From Noviluteimonas sp052115395 (GTDB lineage: Bacteria; Pseudomonadota; Gammaproteobacteria; Xanthomonadales; Xanthomonadaceae), in NCBI GenBank assembly GCA_052115395.1, contig JBFRGO010000002.1: a stretch of 64,000 bases of DNA; one strand, written 5' to 3'. Below, in pieces: positions 27,081 to 34,850 of this stretch. Position 1 is the first letter of the stretch, and every line of letters starts with the position of its first letter. Under the pieces are notes generated by a model, which saw only the letters and a list, made by a program, of their open reading frames with translations, was not told the DNA's origin and searched no databases. The position numbers and the translations under genes are program-made.

Positions 27081-27182
27081 CATTCAGCGGTCGGGTCGGG
27101 TTCCATAAGCAAAAAGCGCTGGCAGCCGGCGCGGAAATCGATTCAACTGTCCCGCTGGGGCAGGGGATATCTGGAGAAGTTC

Positions 27183-28376
27183 GTGGCAAGCAGCAAGAAG
27201 ACGCCCGGCGGCGAGAAGCCCGCCGCGCAGGTGCAGGGTGCGGACGTTGCACCGGCCGTGGAAACCCCGGCCAAGGCGGAGGCATCCCCTGAACAGCGGG
27301 CGCCGCTGGACCTCACCAAACTCAAGGTCGAGAAGAGCTGCTCGCGCGGGCTGTCGACGTGGTTGTCGAGCAACCGCGTGTCGCTGGCGATCTCCTCGTA
27401 CCAGACCGGCCGCGTCTACCTGGTCGGCAGCGACCAGCAGGGCCGCGTGTCGTTCTTCGAACGCATCTTCGAACGTGCGATGGGCATCGTCGGCAACGCG
27501 CAACGCATCTATCTGGGCGGCCTGTACCAGCTGTGGCGCTTCGAGAACGTGCTGCGCCCCAACGAGATCATCCACGGCAAGTTCGACAAGTGCTACGTGC
27601 CGCGCAATGCGCAGACGATCGGCGACCTCGACATCCACGAGCTCGGCATCCGCAGCGATGGCCGCGTCGTGTTCGTCAACACCAAGTACTCGTGCCTGGC
27701 CGAGCTGAGCACGACGCACAGCTTCAAGCCGATCTGGAAGCCGAGCTTCATCAGCAAGCTCGCGCCGGAAGACCGTTGCCACCTCAACGGCCTGGCGATG
27801 AAGGACGGCGCGCCGAAATACGTCACGGCGGTGTGCAAGTCCGACGCGGTGGATGGTTGGCGCGATCGCCGCATGAACGGCGGCGTGGTCATCGACGTGG
27901 AAACCGACGAAATCGTCTGCGAGGGCCTGTCGATGCCGCACAGCCCGCGCTGGGCGAACGGCAAGTTGTGGGTGCTCAACGCGGGCACCGGACACCTGGG
28001 TTACGTGGATTTCGCGACCAAGTCCTTCGTGCCGACCGCATGGTTCCCGGGTTTCCTGCGCGGCTTGTCGATCGTCGGCAATGTCGCGGCAGTGGGGTTG
28101 TCGAAGCCGCGCAACCAGCGCTTCGAAGGCCTGCAGCTGGACGAAGAACTCAAGAAGCGCGATGCCGAACCGTGGTGCGGCGTGCAGATCGTCAACCTGG
28201 CCAACGGCGACGTCGTCAACTGGATCCGCTTCGAAGGCGACATCAGCGAGATCTTCGACATCAGCTTCCTGCCCAATGTCGTCAACCCGATGATGATCGG
28301 CCTGCGCACGGCGGAAATCCGCGAGCTGATCACTTTCGAACCCGAACAATCGCCGCAGTCCGAGGCTCTCGCATGA
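27183..28376 (+). CDS. TIGR03032-family protein of unknown function
   Basis: 397 residues from a GTG start with GGAG 6 nt upstream. The first 50 residues are Lys/Ala/Pro-rich and low in complexity, without a signal peptide. From about residue 60 the TIGR03032 signature appears: RGLSTWLSSNRVSLAIS, SYQTGRVYLVG, then strands such as RCHLNGLAM, MPHSPRWANGKLWVLNAG and GFLRGLSIVGNVAAVGLS, consistent with a beta-propeller. Members are uncharacterised. It is 138 nt after the autotransporter stop and its stop overlaps an exported EF-hand gene (ATGA). A role linked with the autotransporter is inference from order alone. Confidence 0.75.
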   Translation: MASSKKTPGGEKPAAQVQGADVAPAVETPAKAEASPEQRAPLDLTKLKVEKSCSRGLSTWLSSNRVSLAISSYQTGRVYLVGSDQQGRVSFFERIFERAMGIVGNAQRIYLGGLYQLWRFENVLRPNEIIHGKFDKCYVPRNAQTIGDLDIHELGIRSDGRVVFVNTKYSCLAELSTTHSFKPIWKPSFISKLAPEDRCHLNGLAMKDGAPKYVTAVCKSDAVDGWRDRRMNGGVVIDVETDEIVCEGLSMPHSPRWANGKLWVLNAGTGHLGYVDFATKSFVPTAWFPGFLRGLSIVGNVAAVGLSKPRNQRFEGLQLDEELKKRDAEPWCGVQIVNLANGDVVNWIRFEGDISEIFDISFLPNVVNPMMIGLRTAEIRELITFEPEQSPQSEALA

Positions 28377-28813
28377 AGTCGCGCATTTTCTTCGCCGTTG
28401 CCCTGTTGGTGGCCGCGCCCGCGTTCGCGCAGCAGGCCGCAAAGCCCGCCGCGCAGCCCGGGTTGCAGGGCGGCCCCGACGCGACCTTCGCCGCGTGGGA
28501 CAAGGACGGCAACGGCACGCTGACGAAGGATGAATTCCGCGCCGGCTGGATGGCCACGCGCGACGACCTCGCGCTGCGCCGCCTGCAGACCGAATTCGCG
28601 CGCCACGACACCGACAAGAGCGGCAAGCTCGAAGCCGGCGAATACGCGCAGCTCGCGCTGGTGCTGCGCGCGGGCAAGTCGGCGCCGGCGATGACGGCCT
28701 TCGACAAGAACAAGGACGGCGGTTTGCAGTTCGCCGAGTACATCGACTTCATCAAGGTCGCAGGGGCGCAGCAACCGCGCGCAGTCGCGCCCGCCACACC
28801 GAAGGCGAAGTAA
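28373..28813 (+). CDS. Exported EF-hand protein
   Basis: A 146-residue protein with a clear signal peptide (FFAVALLVAAPAFAQ). Three EF-hand loops follow: DKDGNGTLTKDE, DTDKSGKLEAGE and DKNKDGGLQFAE. It probably binds Ca2+ in the periplasm. The start overlaps the TIGR03032-like stop, and the next gene begins 2 nt after its own stop, so these three form a unit. It is not closely similar to the other EF-hand protein at 3528-3791 apart from the loops. Confidence 0.88.
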   Translation: MKSRIFFAVALLVAAPAFAQQAAKPAAQPGLQGGPDATFAAWDKDGNGTLTKDEFRAGWMATRDDLALRRLQTEFARHDTDKSGKLEAGEYAQLALVLRAGKSAPAMTAFDKNKDGGLQFAEYIDFIKVAGAQQPRAVAPATPKAK

Positions 28814-28815
28814 GC

Positions 28816-29367
28816 ATGGCCTATTCGATCGTTCCGACCTGGGGCCAGGTCACGCCGGAACTGCAGGCCGAGCTCGTCGACTTCTGGATCGGCCACAAGG
28901 CGATGGCCGATGCCGATCGCGCGAAGATGCGTGCGCAGCAGGCCGTGTGCGTGCTGCGCGATGCCGACGGCGCGCTGTGCGGCGTGGCCACCGCCTTCGT
29001 GCAGGTGCGCCCGCGCCTGCGCCAGCCGATGTACTACTTCCGCCAGTTCATCGCGCCCGCGCATCGCCAGCAACAGCAGGCCTTGCCGATCTTCAGGGCG
29101 GCCTGCGAGATCCTCGAAGCGGCCAACCAGCGTAAGCCGCAGTGCCTGGGCGTGCTGATGGAGATCGAGAACCCCGACCTGGCGCGGGTCTTCTCGCACG
29201 TGGTCGGCGCGCGCACCGGCGCGGTCTTCCTCGGCTATTCGCCGCGCGGGCACCAGCTGCGGGCGGTCTACTTCAAGGGCGCCAAGCTGTTCGCACCGGT
29301 GGCCTTGCGCCGTCGCCAGCCGGCCCAGGGCGCCGTGAAGGCCCCCGAAAAGGCCCCCGCGGCCTGA
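28816..29367 (+). CDS. GNAT-like protein of unknown function
   Basis: A 183-residue cytoplasmic protein. The arrangement of strand, YYFRQFIAPAHRQQQQALPIFRAACEIL helix and later strands (CLGVLMEIENPDLARVF) resembles the acetyl-CoA binding core of GNAT proteins, but the typical R/QxxGxG/A loop is replaced by HRQQQQA, so catalysis is doubtful. The C-terminus is Ala/Pro/Lys-rich. It is the last gene of the TIGR03032/EF-hand unit. I do not recognise a specific family. Confidence 0.7.
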   Translation: MAYSIVPTWGQVTPELQAELVDFWIGHKAMADADRAKMRAQQAVCVLRDADGALCGVATAFVQVRPRLRQPMYYFRQFIAPAHRQQQQALPIFRAACEILEAANQRKPQCLGVLMEIENPDLARVFSHVVGARTGAVFLGYSPRGHQLRAVYFKGAKLFAPVALRRRQPAQGAVKAPEKAPAA

Positions 29368-29385
29368 TTTTCCAAGGGGCGCGGG

Positions 29386-29414
29386 TTGCGGCGCCCCCGT
29401 GGGGCCGGTATGAT
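29386..29414 (+). promoter_or_regulatory. Sigma70-type promoter of rplM-rpsI
   Basis: TTGCGG (29386-29391), 17-bp spacer, TATGAT (29409-29414). This is the best-looking housekeeping promoter in the window and gives a leader of about 80 nt before rplM. Confidence 0.75.
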
Positions 29415-29425
29415 TCCGCCTCTTT

Positions 29426-29471
29426 TGTTCCGCCCTACATCGCGCGGCAACCTTCCGGCTGGCCCGGAACA
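29426..29471 (+). promoter_or_regulatory. Stem-loop in the rplM leader, possible L13 autoregulatory site
   Basis: TGTTCCG (29426-29432) and CGGAACA (29465-29471) can close a stem over an inner GC-rich stretch, 30 nt before the rplM start. L13 is known to repress its own operon in E. coli; that this element is the target is inference. Confidence 0.4.
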
Positions 29472-29501
29472 AGCCCGACCATGTACCAATCGAGTCACGC
29501 A

Positions 29502-29930
29502 ATGAAGACTTTTACCGCCAAAAACGAGACCGTCCAGCGCGACTGGTACATCGTCGACGCCGAAGGCAAGACCCTCGGCCGCCTCGCCACCGAGCTCGCA
29601 CGTCGCCTCCGTGGCAAGCACAAGCCCGTTTACACGCCCCACGTCGATACCGGCGATTACCTCGTGGTGATCAACGCCGAGAAGATCCACGTGACCGGCC
29701 GCAAGCTGCAGGACAAGATGTACTACCGGTTCACCGGCTACATCGGCAACCTGAAGTCCGAATCGCTCGCCCAGGCGCTCGAGCGCCACCCCGAGCGCGT
29801 CATCGAAACCGCCGTCAAGGGCATGCTGCCCAAGAACCCGCTGGGCCGTGCGATGTATCGCAAGCTCAAGGTCTACGCTGGCCCGAATCATCCGCACACG
29901 GCCCAGCAGCCGCAGCCCCTGGACATCTAA
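29502..29930 (+). CDS. rplM: 50S ribosomal protein L13
   Basis: 142 residues, the same length as E. coli L13. It binds 23S rRNA early in large-subunit assembly. Visible family segments are VQRDWYIVDAEGKTLGRLAT, GDYLVVINAEKI and MLPKNPLGRAMYRKLKVYAG. I chose ATG 29502 (MKTFTAK) over the upstream in-frame ATG because it matches the L13 N-terminus. rpsI follows after 9 nt, the usual order. Confidence 0.98.
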   Translation: MKTFTAKNETVQRDWYIVDAEGKTLGRLATELARRLRGKHKPVYTPHVDTGDYLVVINAEKIHVTGRKLQDKMYYRFTGYIGNLKSESLAQALERHPERVIETAVKGMLPKNPLGRAMYRKLKVYAGPNHPHTAQQPQPLDI

Positions 29931-29939
29931 GGTAACGAC

Positions 29940-30332
29940 ATGGCTATCCAGCAGAATTACGGCACCGGCCGCCGCAAGTCCTCGACCGCCCGCGTGTTCC
30001 TGCGCAAGGGCACGGGCAACATCACCATCAACGAGCGCACGATCGAAGACTTCTTCGGCCGCGAGACCGCCCGCATGATCGTGCGCCAGCCGCTCGAACT
30101 CACGCAGTCGACCGACAAGTTCGACATCGTCGTGACGGTCGAAGGCGGCGGCATCACCGGCCAGGCCGGTGCGATCCGCCTCGGCATCTCCCGCGCGCTG
30201 GTGGAATACGACGAGTCGCTGAAGTCCGACCTGCGCAAGGCTGGTTTCATGACCCGCGACGCCCGCGAAGTCGAGCGCAAGAAGGTCGGCCTCCACAAGG
30301 CCCGCCGCGCCACGCAGTTCTCGAAGCGCTAA
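29940..30332 (+). CDS. rpsI: 30S ribosomal protein S9
   Basis: 130 residues, as in E. coli. The basic C-terminal tail ending in TQFSKR reaches the P-site tRNA in the ribosome. GTGRRKSSTARVFL and GGGITGQAGAIRLGI are hallmark segments. The ribosome site is TAAGGT. Co-transcribed with rplM; tRNA-Gln follows after 45 nt. Confidence 0.98.
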   Translation: MAIQQNYGTGRRKSSTARVFLRKGTGNITINERTIEDFFGRETARMIVRQPLELTQSTDKFDIVVTVEGGGITGQAGAIRLGISRALVEYDESLKSDLRKAGFMTRDAREVERKKVGLHKARRATQFSKR

Positions 30333-30377
30333 TCGCTCGGTTACGGCTTTCGCGGTAGAATCGCAAGACAGCTCAAT

Positions 30378-30452
30378 AGCCCCGTCGCCAAGCGGTAAGG
30401 CACCTGACTCTGACTCAGGCATTCGGTGGTTCGAATCCATCCGGGGCTGCCA
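30378..30452 (+). tRNA. tRNA-Gln (anticodon CTG)
   Basis: Acceptor arms AGCCCCG and CGGGGCT pair over 7 bp. The anticodon stem CCTGA/TCAGG closes the loop CTCTGAC with CTG at 30410-30412. The T arm has GGTTCGAATCC, and GCCA at the 3' end is encoded. An intrinsic terminator follows after 8 nt. It reads CAG codons, frequent in this GC-rich genome. Confidence 0.97.
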
Positions 30453-30460
30453 AACAAAGA

Positions 30461-30490
30461 AGACCCGCCGAAAGGCGGGTTTTCTTTTTT
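30461..30490 (+). terminator. Intrinsic terminator after tRNA-Gln
   Basis: ACCCGCC / GGCGGGT with GAAA loop (30463-30480), followed by TTTCTTTTTT. The core is identical to the speD terminator at 18351-18371. Confidence 0.9.
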
Positions 30491-30533
30491 CCGTACAATG
30501 CACGGCTCCCACGCGTCGGAAGAGCCCCCTGCA

Positions 30534-31526
30534 ATGAAGCTCGGTTCCCTCAAGGACGGCGGCCGCGACGGCACGCTGATCGTCGTTTCCCGCGATCTGT
30601 CGCGCGGTGTGCGCGCCACCACCATCGCCCCGACCCTGCAGCGCGCGCTGGAAGACTGGTCCAATGCCGCGCCGCGCCTGAACGCGCTGTCCGATGCGCT
30701 CAACGCCGGTACCGCGCCCGACGCCTTCGACATCGACATGGCCGCGCTCGCCGCGCCCCTGCCGCGTGCGTATGAGTTCGTCGACGGCAGCGCTTACCTT
30801 CCGCACGTCGAGCGCGTGCGCCGTGCGCGCGGGGCCGAAGTCCCCGAAAGTTTCTACGTCGACCCGCTGATGTACCAGGCCACCAGCGCCGGCTTCCTCG
30901 GCCCGCGCGACGCGGTGAAGGTGGTCGACGAAGGCTATGGCATCGACCTGGAAGCGGAGATCGTCGTGATCACCGACGACGTGCCGATGGCCGTCTCCGC
31001 CGAACGCGCCGCGACCCACATCCAGCTCGTCGGCCTGGTCAACGACGTCTCGCTGCGCAACCTGATTCCCGGCGAACTCGCCAAGGGCTTCGGCTTCCTG
31101 CAGTCCAAGCCGCGCTCGGCGCTTTCGCCGGTGTTCGTGACGCCGGACGAACTGCACGACGCCTGGCAGTCCAACAAGGTGCACCTGCCGCTGCTGACGC
31201 ACATCAACGGGCAGTGGTTCGGCGCGCCGGAAGCAGGCGTGGACATGCAGTTCGATTTCGCGCAGCTGGTCGCGCACGCGGCGAAGACGCGTCCCCTGTC
31301 GGCGGGCACCATCGTCGGCTCGGGCACGATCGCCAACGCCGATACCTCCAAGGGCGCCTCGTGCTTTGCCGAAAAGCGCACGGTGGAAACGCTGGAACAC
31401 GGCAAGCCGTCGACGCCGTTCCTCTCCTTCGGCGACGCGGTCCGCATCGAGATGCTGGATGCGCAGGGCCGCAGCATCTTCGGCGCCATCGACCAGCGCA
31501 TCGAACGGCAGACCCCGGCGGTCTGA
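30534..31526 (+). CDS. Fumarylacetoacetate hydrolase family protein
   Basis: A 330-residue FAH-type hydrolase. The metal-binding core is visible: EFVDGSAYLPHVERVRRARG, FYVDPLMYQ, the acidic EAEIVVITDDV, and GTIVGSGTIANADTSKGASC. Such enzymes split fumarylacetoacetate, the last step of tyrosine and homogentisate breakdown; its neighbour 85 nt downstream is maleylacetoacetate isomerase, which supplies that substrate and supports the role. I chose ATG 30534 because the frame upstream runs through the terminator. A TACAAT box at 30494 may be the -10. Confidence 0.9.
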   Translation: MKLGSLKDGGRDGTLIVVSRDLSRGVRATTIAPTLQRALEDWSNAAPRLNALSDALNAGTAPDAFDIDMAALAAPLPRAYEFVDGSAYLPHVERVRRARGAEVPESFYVDPLMYQATSAGFLGPRDAVKVVDEGYGIDLEAEIVVITDDVPMAVSAERAATHIQLVGLVNDVSLRNLIPGELAKGFGFLQSKPRSALSPVFVTPDELHDAWQSNKVHLPLLTHINGQWFGAPEAGVDMQFDFAQLVAHAAKTRPLSAGTIVGSGTIANADTSKGASCFAEKRTVETLEHGKPSTPFLSFGDAVRIEMLDAQGRSIFGAIDQRIERQTPAV

Positions 31527-31536
31527 GGGTGGGCCC

Positions 31537-31556
31537 GGCGGGCTTCCGCGCCCGCC
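31537..31556 (+). other. Hairpin between the FAH gene and maiA
   Basis: GGCGGGC / GCCCGCC with a 6-nt loop and no T-run. It could slow or partly stop transcription before maiA, or it may be chance in GC-rich DNA. Confidence 0.3.
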
Positions 31557-31611
31557 TGCGCCAAGCTAATGTGGACGCGCCGCCAACCGCGGCACGGGGG
31601 GAAGGGCGGCA

Positions 31612-32283
31612 GTGAACGACCGGCTTCGTCTGTATTCGTACTGGCGCTCCAGCGCCGCGTATCGCGTGCGCATCGGCCTGAACCTCAAGGGCCTGCCGTA
31701 CGAACAGTTCCCCGTGCACCTGGTGCGCGACGGCGGCGACCAGCACAAACCTGCGTTCCGCGCGACCAACCCGCAGGGCCTGGTGCCGGTGCTCGAACAC
31801 GGCCAGCGGATGCTGCGCCAGTCGATGGCGATCCTCGAATACCTCGACGAGGTGTGGCCCGATCCGCCGCTGCTGCCCGCCACCGCGCGCGACCGCCAGC
31901 GCGTGCGCGCGCTCGCGCAACTGGTCGCGTGCGACATCCATCCGCTCAACAACCTGCGCGTGCTGCAGTATTTCGAGCGCGAGTGGCACGTGCCGCAGCC
32001 CGAGCGCGACGAATGGGTGCGCCACTGGATCTGCGACGGCCTGGATGCCTTCGAGGCGATGCTGCACGACCATCCCTCGACCGGCGCCTTCTGCGATGGC
32101 CACGCACCGACCATCGCCGATGCCTGCCTGATCCCGCAGCTCTACAACGCGCGCCGCTTCGGCGTGGACATCGCACGCTTCCCGACCATCGCGCGCATCG
32201 AGCAGGCATGCCTCGCGCACCCGGCCTTCGACGACGCGCGGCCGGAGAAACAACCCGATGCGCCGGAGAAACCCGCCGGCTGA
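31612..32283 (+). CDS. maiA: Maleylacetoacetate isomerase (zeta-class GST)
   Basis: 223 residues from a GTG start with GGGGGAAG upstream. The N-terminal thioredoxin-like domain carries YSYWRSSAAYRVRIGLNLKG, with the SSxxxR(V)R signature of zeta GSTs, then NPQGLVPVLE and QSMAILEYLDE for glutathione binding. The C-terminal helical domain has HPLNNLRVLQY. It uses glutathione to isomerise maleylacetoacetate to fumarylacetoacetate, the substrate of the upstream hydrolase. A terminator follows at once. Confidence 0.95.
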   Translation: MNDRLRLYSYWRSSAAYRVRIGLNLKGLPYEQFPVHLVRDGGDQHKPAFRATNPQGLVPVLEHGQRMLRQSMAILEYLDEVWPDPPLLPATARDRQRVRALAQLVACDIHPLNNLRVLQYFEREWHVPQPERDEWVRHWICDGLDAFEAMLHDHPSTGAFCDGHAPTIADACLIPQLYNARRFGVDIARFPTIARIEQACLAHPAFDDARPEKQPDAPEKPAG

Positions 32284-32285
32284 AA

Positions 32286-32310
32286 AAAAGCCCCGCATCG
32301 CGGGGCTTTT
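32286..32310. terminator. Bidirectional intrinsic terminator between maiA and pilU
   Basis: AAAAGCCCCGC / GCGGGGCTTTT with an ATC loop (32286-32310). It serves both converging genes and overlaps neither. Confidence 0.9.
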
Positions 32311-32334
32311 CGTTTCTGGCGATCTCGAGATGCC

Positions 32335-33441
32335 TCAGTGCGTTTCGAACACGTCCGCGTAAGGGTCGTGTTCGCCGGTCGCGCCTTCGGAGAGGCGGAA
32401 CTTCAGCGCCAGGCCATCGCGCGAGTCGGCGGCGTTGAGCGCCGATTCCTTCTCGATCTTGCCTTCCTTGTACAGGCGGAACAGGCACTGGTCGAACGAT
32501 TCCATGCCCGCTTCCAGCGACTCTTCCATCGCCTGCTTCAACTCGTGCACCTGGCCGCGGCGCAGCAGGTCGCGGATCATCGGCGTGTTGATCAGCACCT
32601 CGCACGCGGGGATGCGGCGGCCGTCGACGCCGATCACCAGACGCTGCGAAATCACCGCCTTGAGGTTCAGCGCCAGGTTCATCAGCACGTTCTTGTGCGC
32701 GGCCTCGGGGAAGAAGTTGAGGATGCGTTCGATCGTCTGGTCGGCGTTGTTGGAGTGCAGCGTGGCCAGGCAGATGTGGCCGGTCTCGGCGAAGGCGATC
32801 GCCGCTTCCATCGTCGTGGCGTCGAGGATCTCGCCGATGAGGATGACGTCCGGCGCTTCGCGCATCGCGTTCTTCAGCGCGTTGTGGAAGGCGTGCGTGT
32901 CCAGGCCGACTTCGCGCTGGTTCACGATCGACTTCTTGTGCTTGTGCAGGTATTCGATCGGATCCTCGATGGTGAGGATGTGGCCGGCCGAGGTGCTGTT
33001 GCGGTGGTCGATCATCGACGCGAGCGTGGTCGACTTGCCCGAACCGGTGGAGCCCACGATCAGCACCAGCCCGCGCGGGGCCATGATGATTTCCTTGAGC
33101 ACCTGCGGCAGCTGCAGCTCCTCGATCGAGGGGATGATGCTGCGGATGGCGCGGATCACCATGCCCACTTCGCCGCGCTGCTTGAACACGTTCACGCGGA
33201 AGCGGCCCGAATCGGCCAGGGCAATGGCGATGTTGAGCTCGAGCTCGCGCTCGAACTGCGGCACCTGGCCCTCGTCCATCAGGGAGTAGGCGATCTTCTT
33301 GACCATGCCCGCGGGCAGGCCGGTGTTCCCGAGCGGATAAAGCTTGCCTTCGACCTTGATGTACACCGGCGCGCCGGTGGTCAGGAACATGTCGGAGGCA
33401 TTCTTTTCCGTCATCAGCTTCAGGAAATAGCCGATGTCCAT
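32335..33441 (-). CDS. pilU: Type IV pilus retraction ATPase PilU
   Basis: A 368-residue hexameric ATPase of the PilT/PilU group, which assists pilus retraction at the inner membrane. Walker A is GSTGSGKS; the His box is HICLATLHSNNADQTIERI. The C-terminal MESFDQCLFRLYKEG and ADSRDGLALKFRL tail is PilU-like and separates it from PilT. The Walker B region reads GEILDATTMEAAIAF, where most PilT/PilU proteins have GE(I/M)RD; the Arg is Leu here. pilT is not next to it in this window. Ribosome site GGGAGAG. Confidence 0.93.
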   Translation of the reverse strand: MDIGYFLKLMTEKNASDMFLTTGAPVYIKVEGKLYPLGNTGLPAGMVKKIAYSLMDEGQVPQFERELELNIAIALADSGRFRVNVFKQRGEVGMVIRAIRSIIPSIEELQLPQVLKEIIMAPRGLVLIVGSTGSGKSTTLASMIDHRNSTSAGHILTIEDPIEYLHKHKKSIVNQREVGLDTHAFHNALKNAMREAPDVILIGEILDATTMEAAIAFAETGHICLATLHSNNADQTIERILNFFPEAAHKNVLMNLALNLKAVISQRLVIGVDGRRIPACEVLINTPMIRDLLRRGQVHELKQAMEESLEAGMESFDQCLFRLYKEGKIEKESALNAADSRDGLALKFRLSEGATGEHDPYADVFETH

Positions 33442-33542
33442 AGCGCGTACTCTCTCCCGGAGGCGACCGTTTGCATGCGCGGCGCCGGCTCAACACAATG
33501 ACTGCGCGCTCAATCCCCTATAGACCGGCACGGCACCCCTCT

Positions 33543-34850
33543 ATGCGCCCAAGCTTCGCACACTTCACCCGAACGCAACACGCGAGGCTCTGCGGCCTTG
33601 TGATCGCAATCGCGTTGTCCGGTTGCGCCAGCGTGCCGCCGCCGACCGGCGAGTTGTCGGCTGCGCAGCAGTCGGTCTCGCGCGCCGAAAGCGCCGATGC
33701 CGACCAATACGCAGCCGCCGAACTGGCCGCGGCGCGCAACGCGCTGACCCGGGCGCAGGCCGCCATGTCGCAAGGCGAAGACGCAGACGCGCGCGCCCTG
33801 GCCGATACCGCTTCGGCCCAAGGCGACCTGGCCTATGCCAAGAGCCGGGCCGCCACGACCCAGGCCGATTACGACCAGCGCCGCAACGAGATCGCCGGGC
33901 TGCGTCAGCGCCTTGGCGTCCAGGGCGACGAGGCCGCGCCGCTGGAATGGGCGGGAGCTCCCGTGGTCGTCGACGGCACGGCGCAGGATTCGCTCAACGC
34001 ACGGCTCGTCGCCCTCGACGCCGATGCCCGCCTGCAAGGGCTGGCGGCCTACGAGCGCCTCCGCGCCCGCCAGGCGGTCGACAGGCTCGCGACCGTGTCC
34101 AAGCGCGATCGCGGGGCCGCCACGCAAATCGCCGTTGCCCGGGTGGAGACCGCCACGATCGCGGCCCATGCCGAAGCCACCCGTCGCGAAGTCGACCGCC
34201 TGGACCGCGAACGCAGCGACCTGCTGGTCGAATCCAGCCGCCAGGATGCCGAGCGCGCCCGCCAGGAGACCGAGCGCCTGCGCCTTGAAACGCAGATCCA
34301 GATGGAAGAAGCGCAGCGCCTGCGCGCGGCCGCCGAATCCGAAGCCGCCGCCCGCGCACAGGCCGACCAGATCGTCCTGGATGTCGCCGGCGACCAGGCC
34401 GCCAAGCTCGCGGCCGCCAAGGCGCGCGATGCGGAACTTGCCCGCAAGGAAGCGCAACTCACCGGCGCGGTCGGCGACCTGCCGCCGTCGAAACGCACAT
34501 CGGCCGGCGAAGTCTTCACCCTCGGCGGCGATGCCTTCGCTTCGGGCAAGGCCACGCTGTCCTCCAGCGGCAGCGGCAGCGTGCGCGCGCTGGGCGCCTA
34601 CATCGCCGCCGCACCCACCGGCACGATCCGCATCGAGGCGCATACCGACGGGCAGGGGGAGGCCGCCGCCAACCAGGACCTCTCCCAACGCCGCGCCAAC
34701 GCCGTGCGCGACGCGCTCGCCGCGGCCGGTGTCCCGAAGTCGAAGCTGCAGGCCACCGGAAAGGGGGAATCGGATCCGATCGCCAGCAACGACACGGCGC
34801 AGGGCCGTGCGCGCAACCGTCGCGTCGAGATCATCGTCGCTGACAAATAA
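33543..34850 (+). CDS. OmpA-family lipoprotein with coiled coil (DUF4398-like N-terminus)
   Basis: 435 residues from ATG 33543. The signal peptide ends in a lipobox, ALSGC, so it is likely anchored in the outer membrane by lipid. Residues 30-110 are Ala-rich helices typical of DUF4398. A long Glu/Arg/Gln coiled coil follows (ATRREVDRLDRERSDLL through ETQIQMEEAQRL, about 190-290). The last 110 residues form an OmpA/MotB peptidoglycan-binding domain with IEAHTDGQGEAAAN, LSQRRANAVRDAL and RARNRRVEIIV. It links the outer membrane to the wall across a long rod. Other in-frame starts lie upstream (33471, 33498) and none has a strong ribosome site. Confidence 0.88.
   Translation: MRPSFAHFTRTQHARLCGLVIAIALSGCASVPPPTGELSAAQQSVSRAESADADQYAAAELAAARNALTRAQAAMSQGEDADARALADTASAQGDLAYAKSRAATTQADYDQRRNEIAGLRQRLGVQGDEAAPLEWAGAPVVVDGTAQDSLNARLVALDADARLQGLAAYERLRARQAVDRLATVSKRDRGAATQIAVARVETATIAAHAEATRREVDRLDRERSDLLVESSRQDAERARQETERLRLETQIQMEEAQRLRAAAESEAAARAQADQIVLDVAGDQAAKLAAAKARDAELARKEAQLTGAVGDLPPSKRTSAGEVFTLGGDAFASGKATLSSSGSGSVRALGAYIAAAPTGTIRIEAHTDGQGEAAANQDLSQRRANAVRDALAAAGVPKSKLQATGKGESDPIASNDTAQGRARNRRVEIIVADK

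Noticed and set aside
19200..27083. A 7.9-kb open frame on the minus strand across the whole autotransporter gene
   Set aside because: GC-rich codon use and repetitive sequence keep the opposite frame free of stops. The plus strand has signal peptide, beta-helix repeats and barrel; the minus reading has none and is Arg/Val/Asp/His-biased low-complexity sequence.
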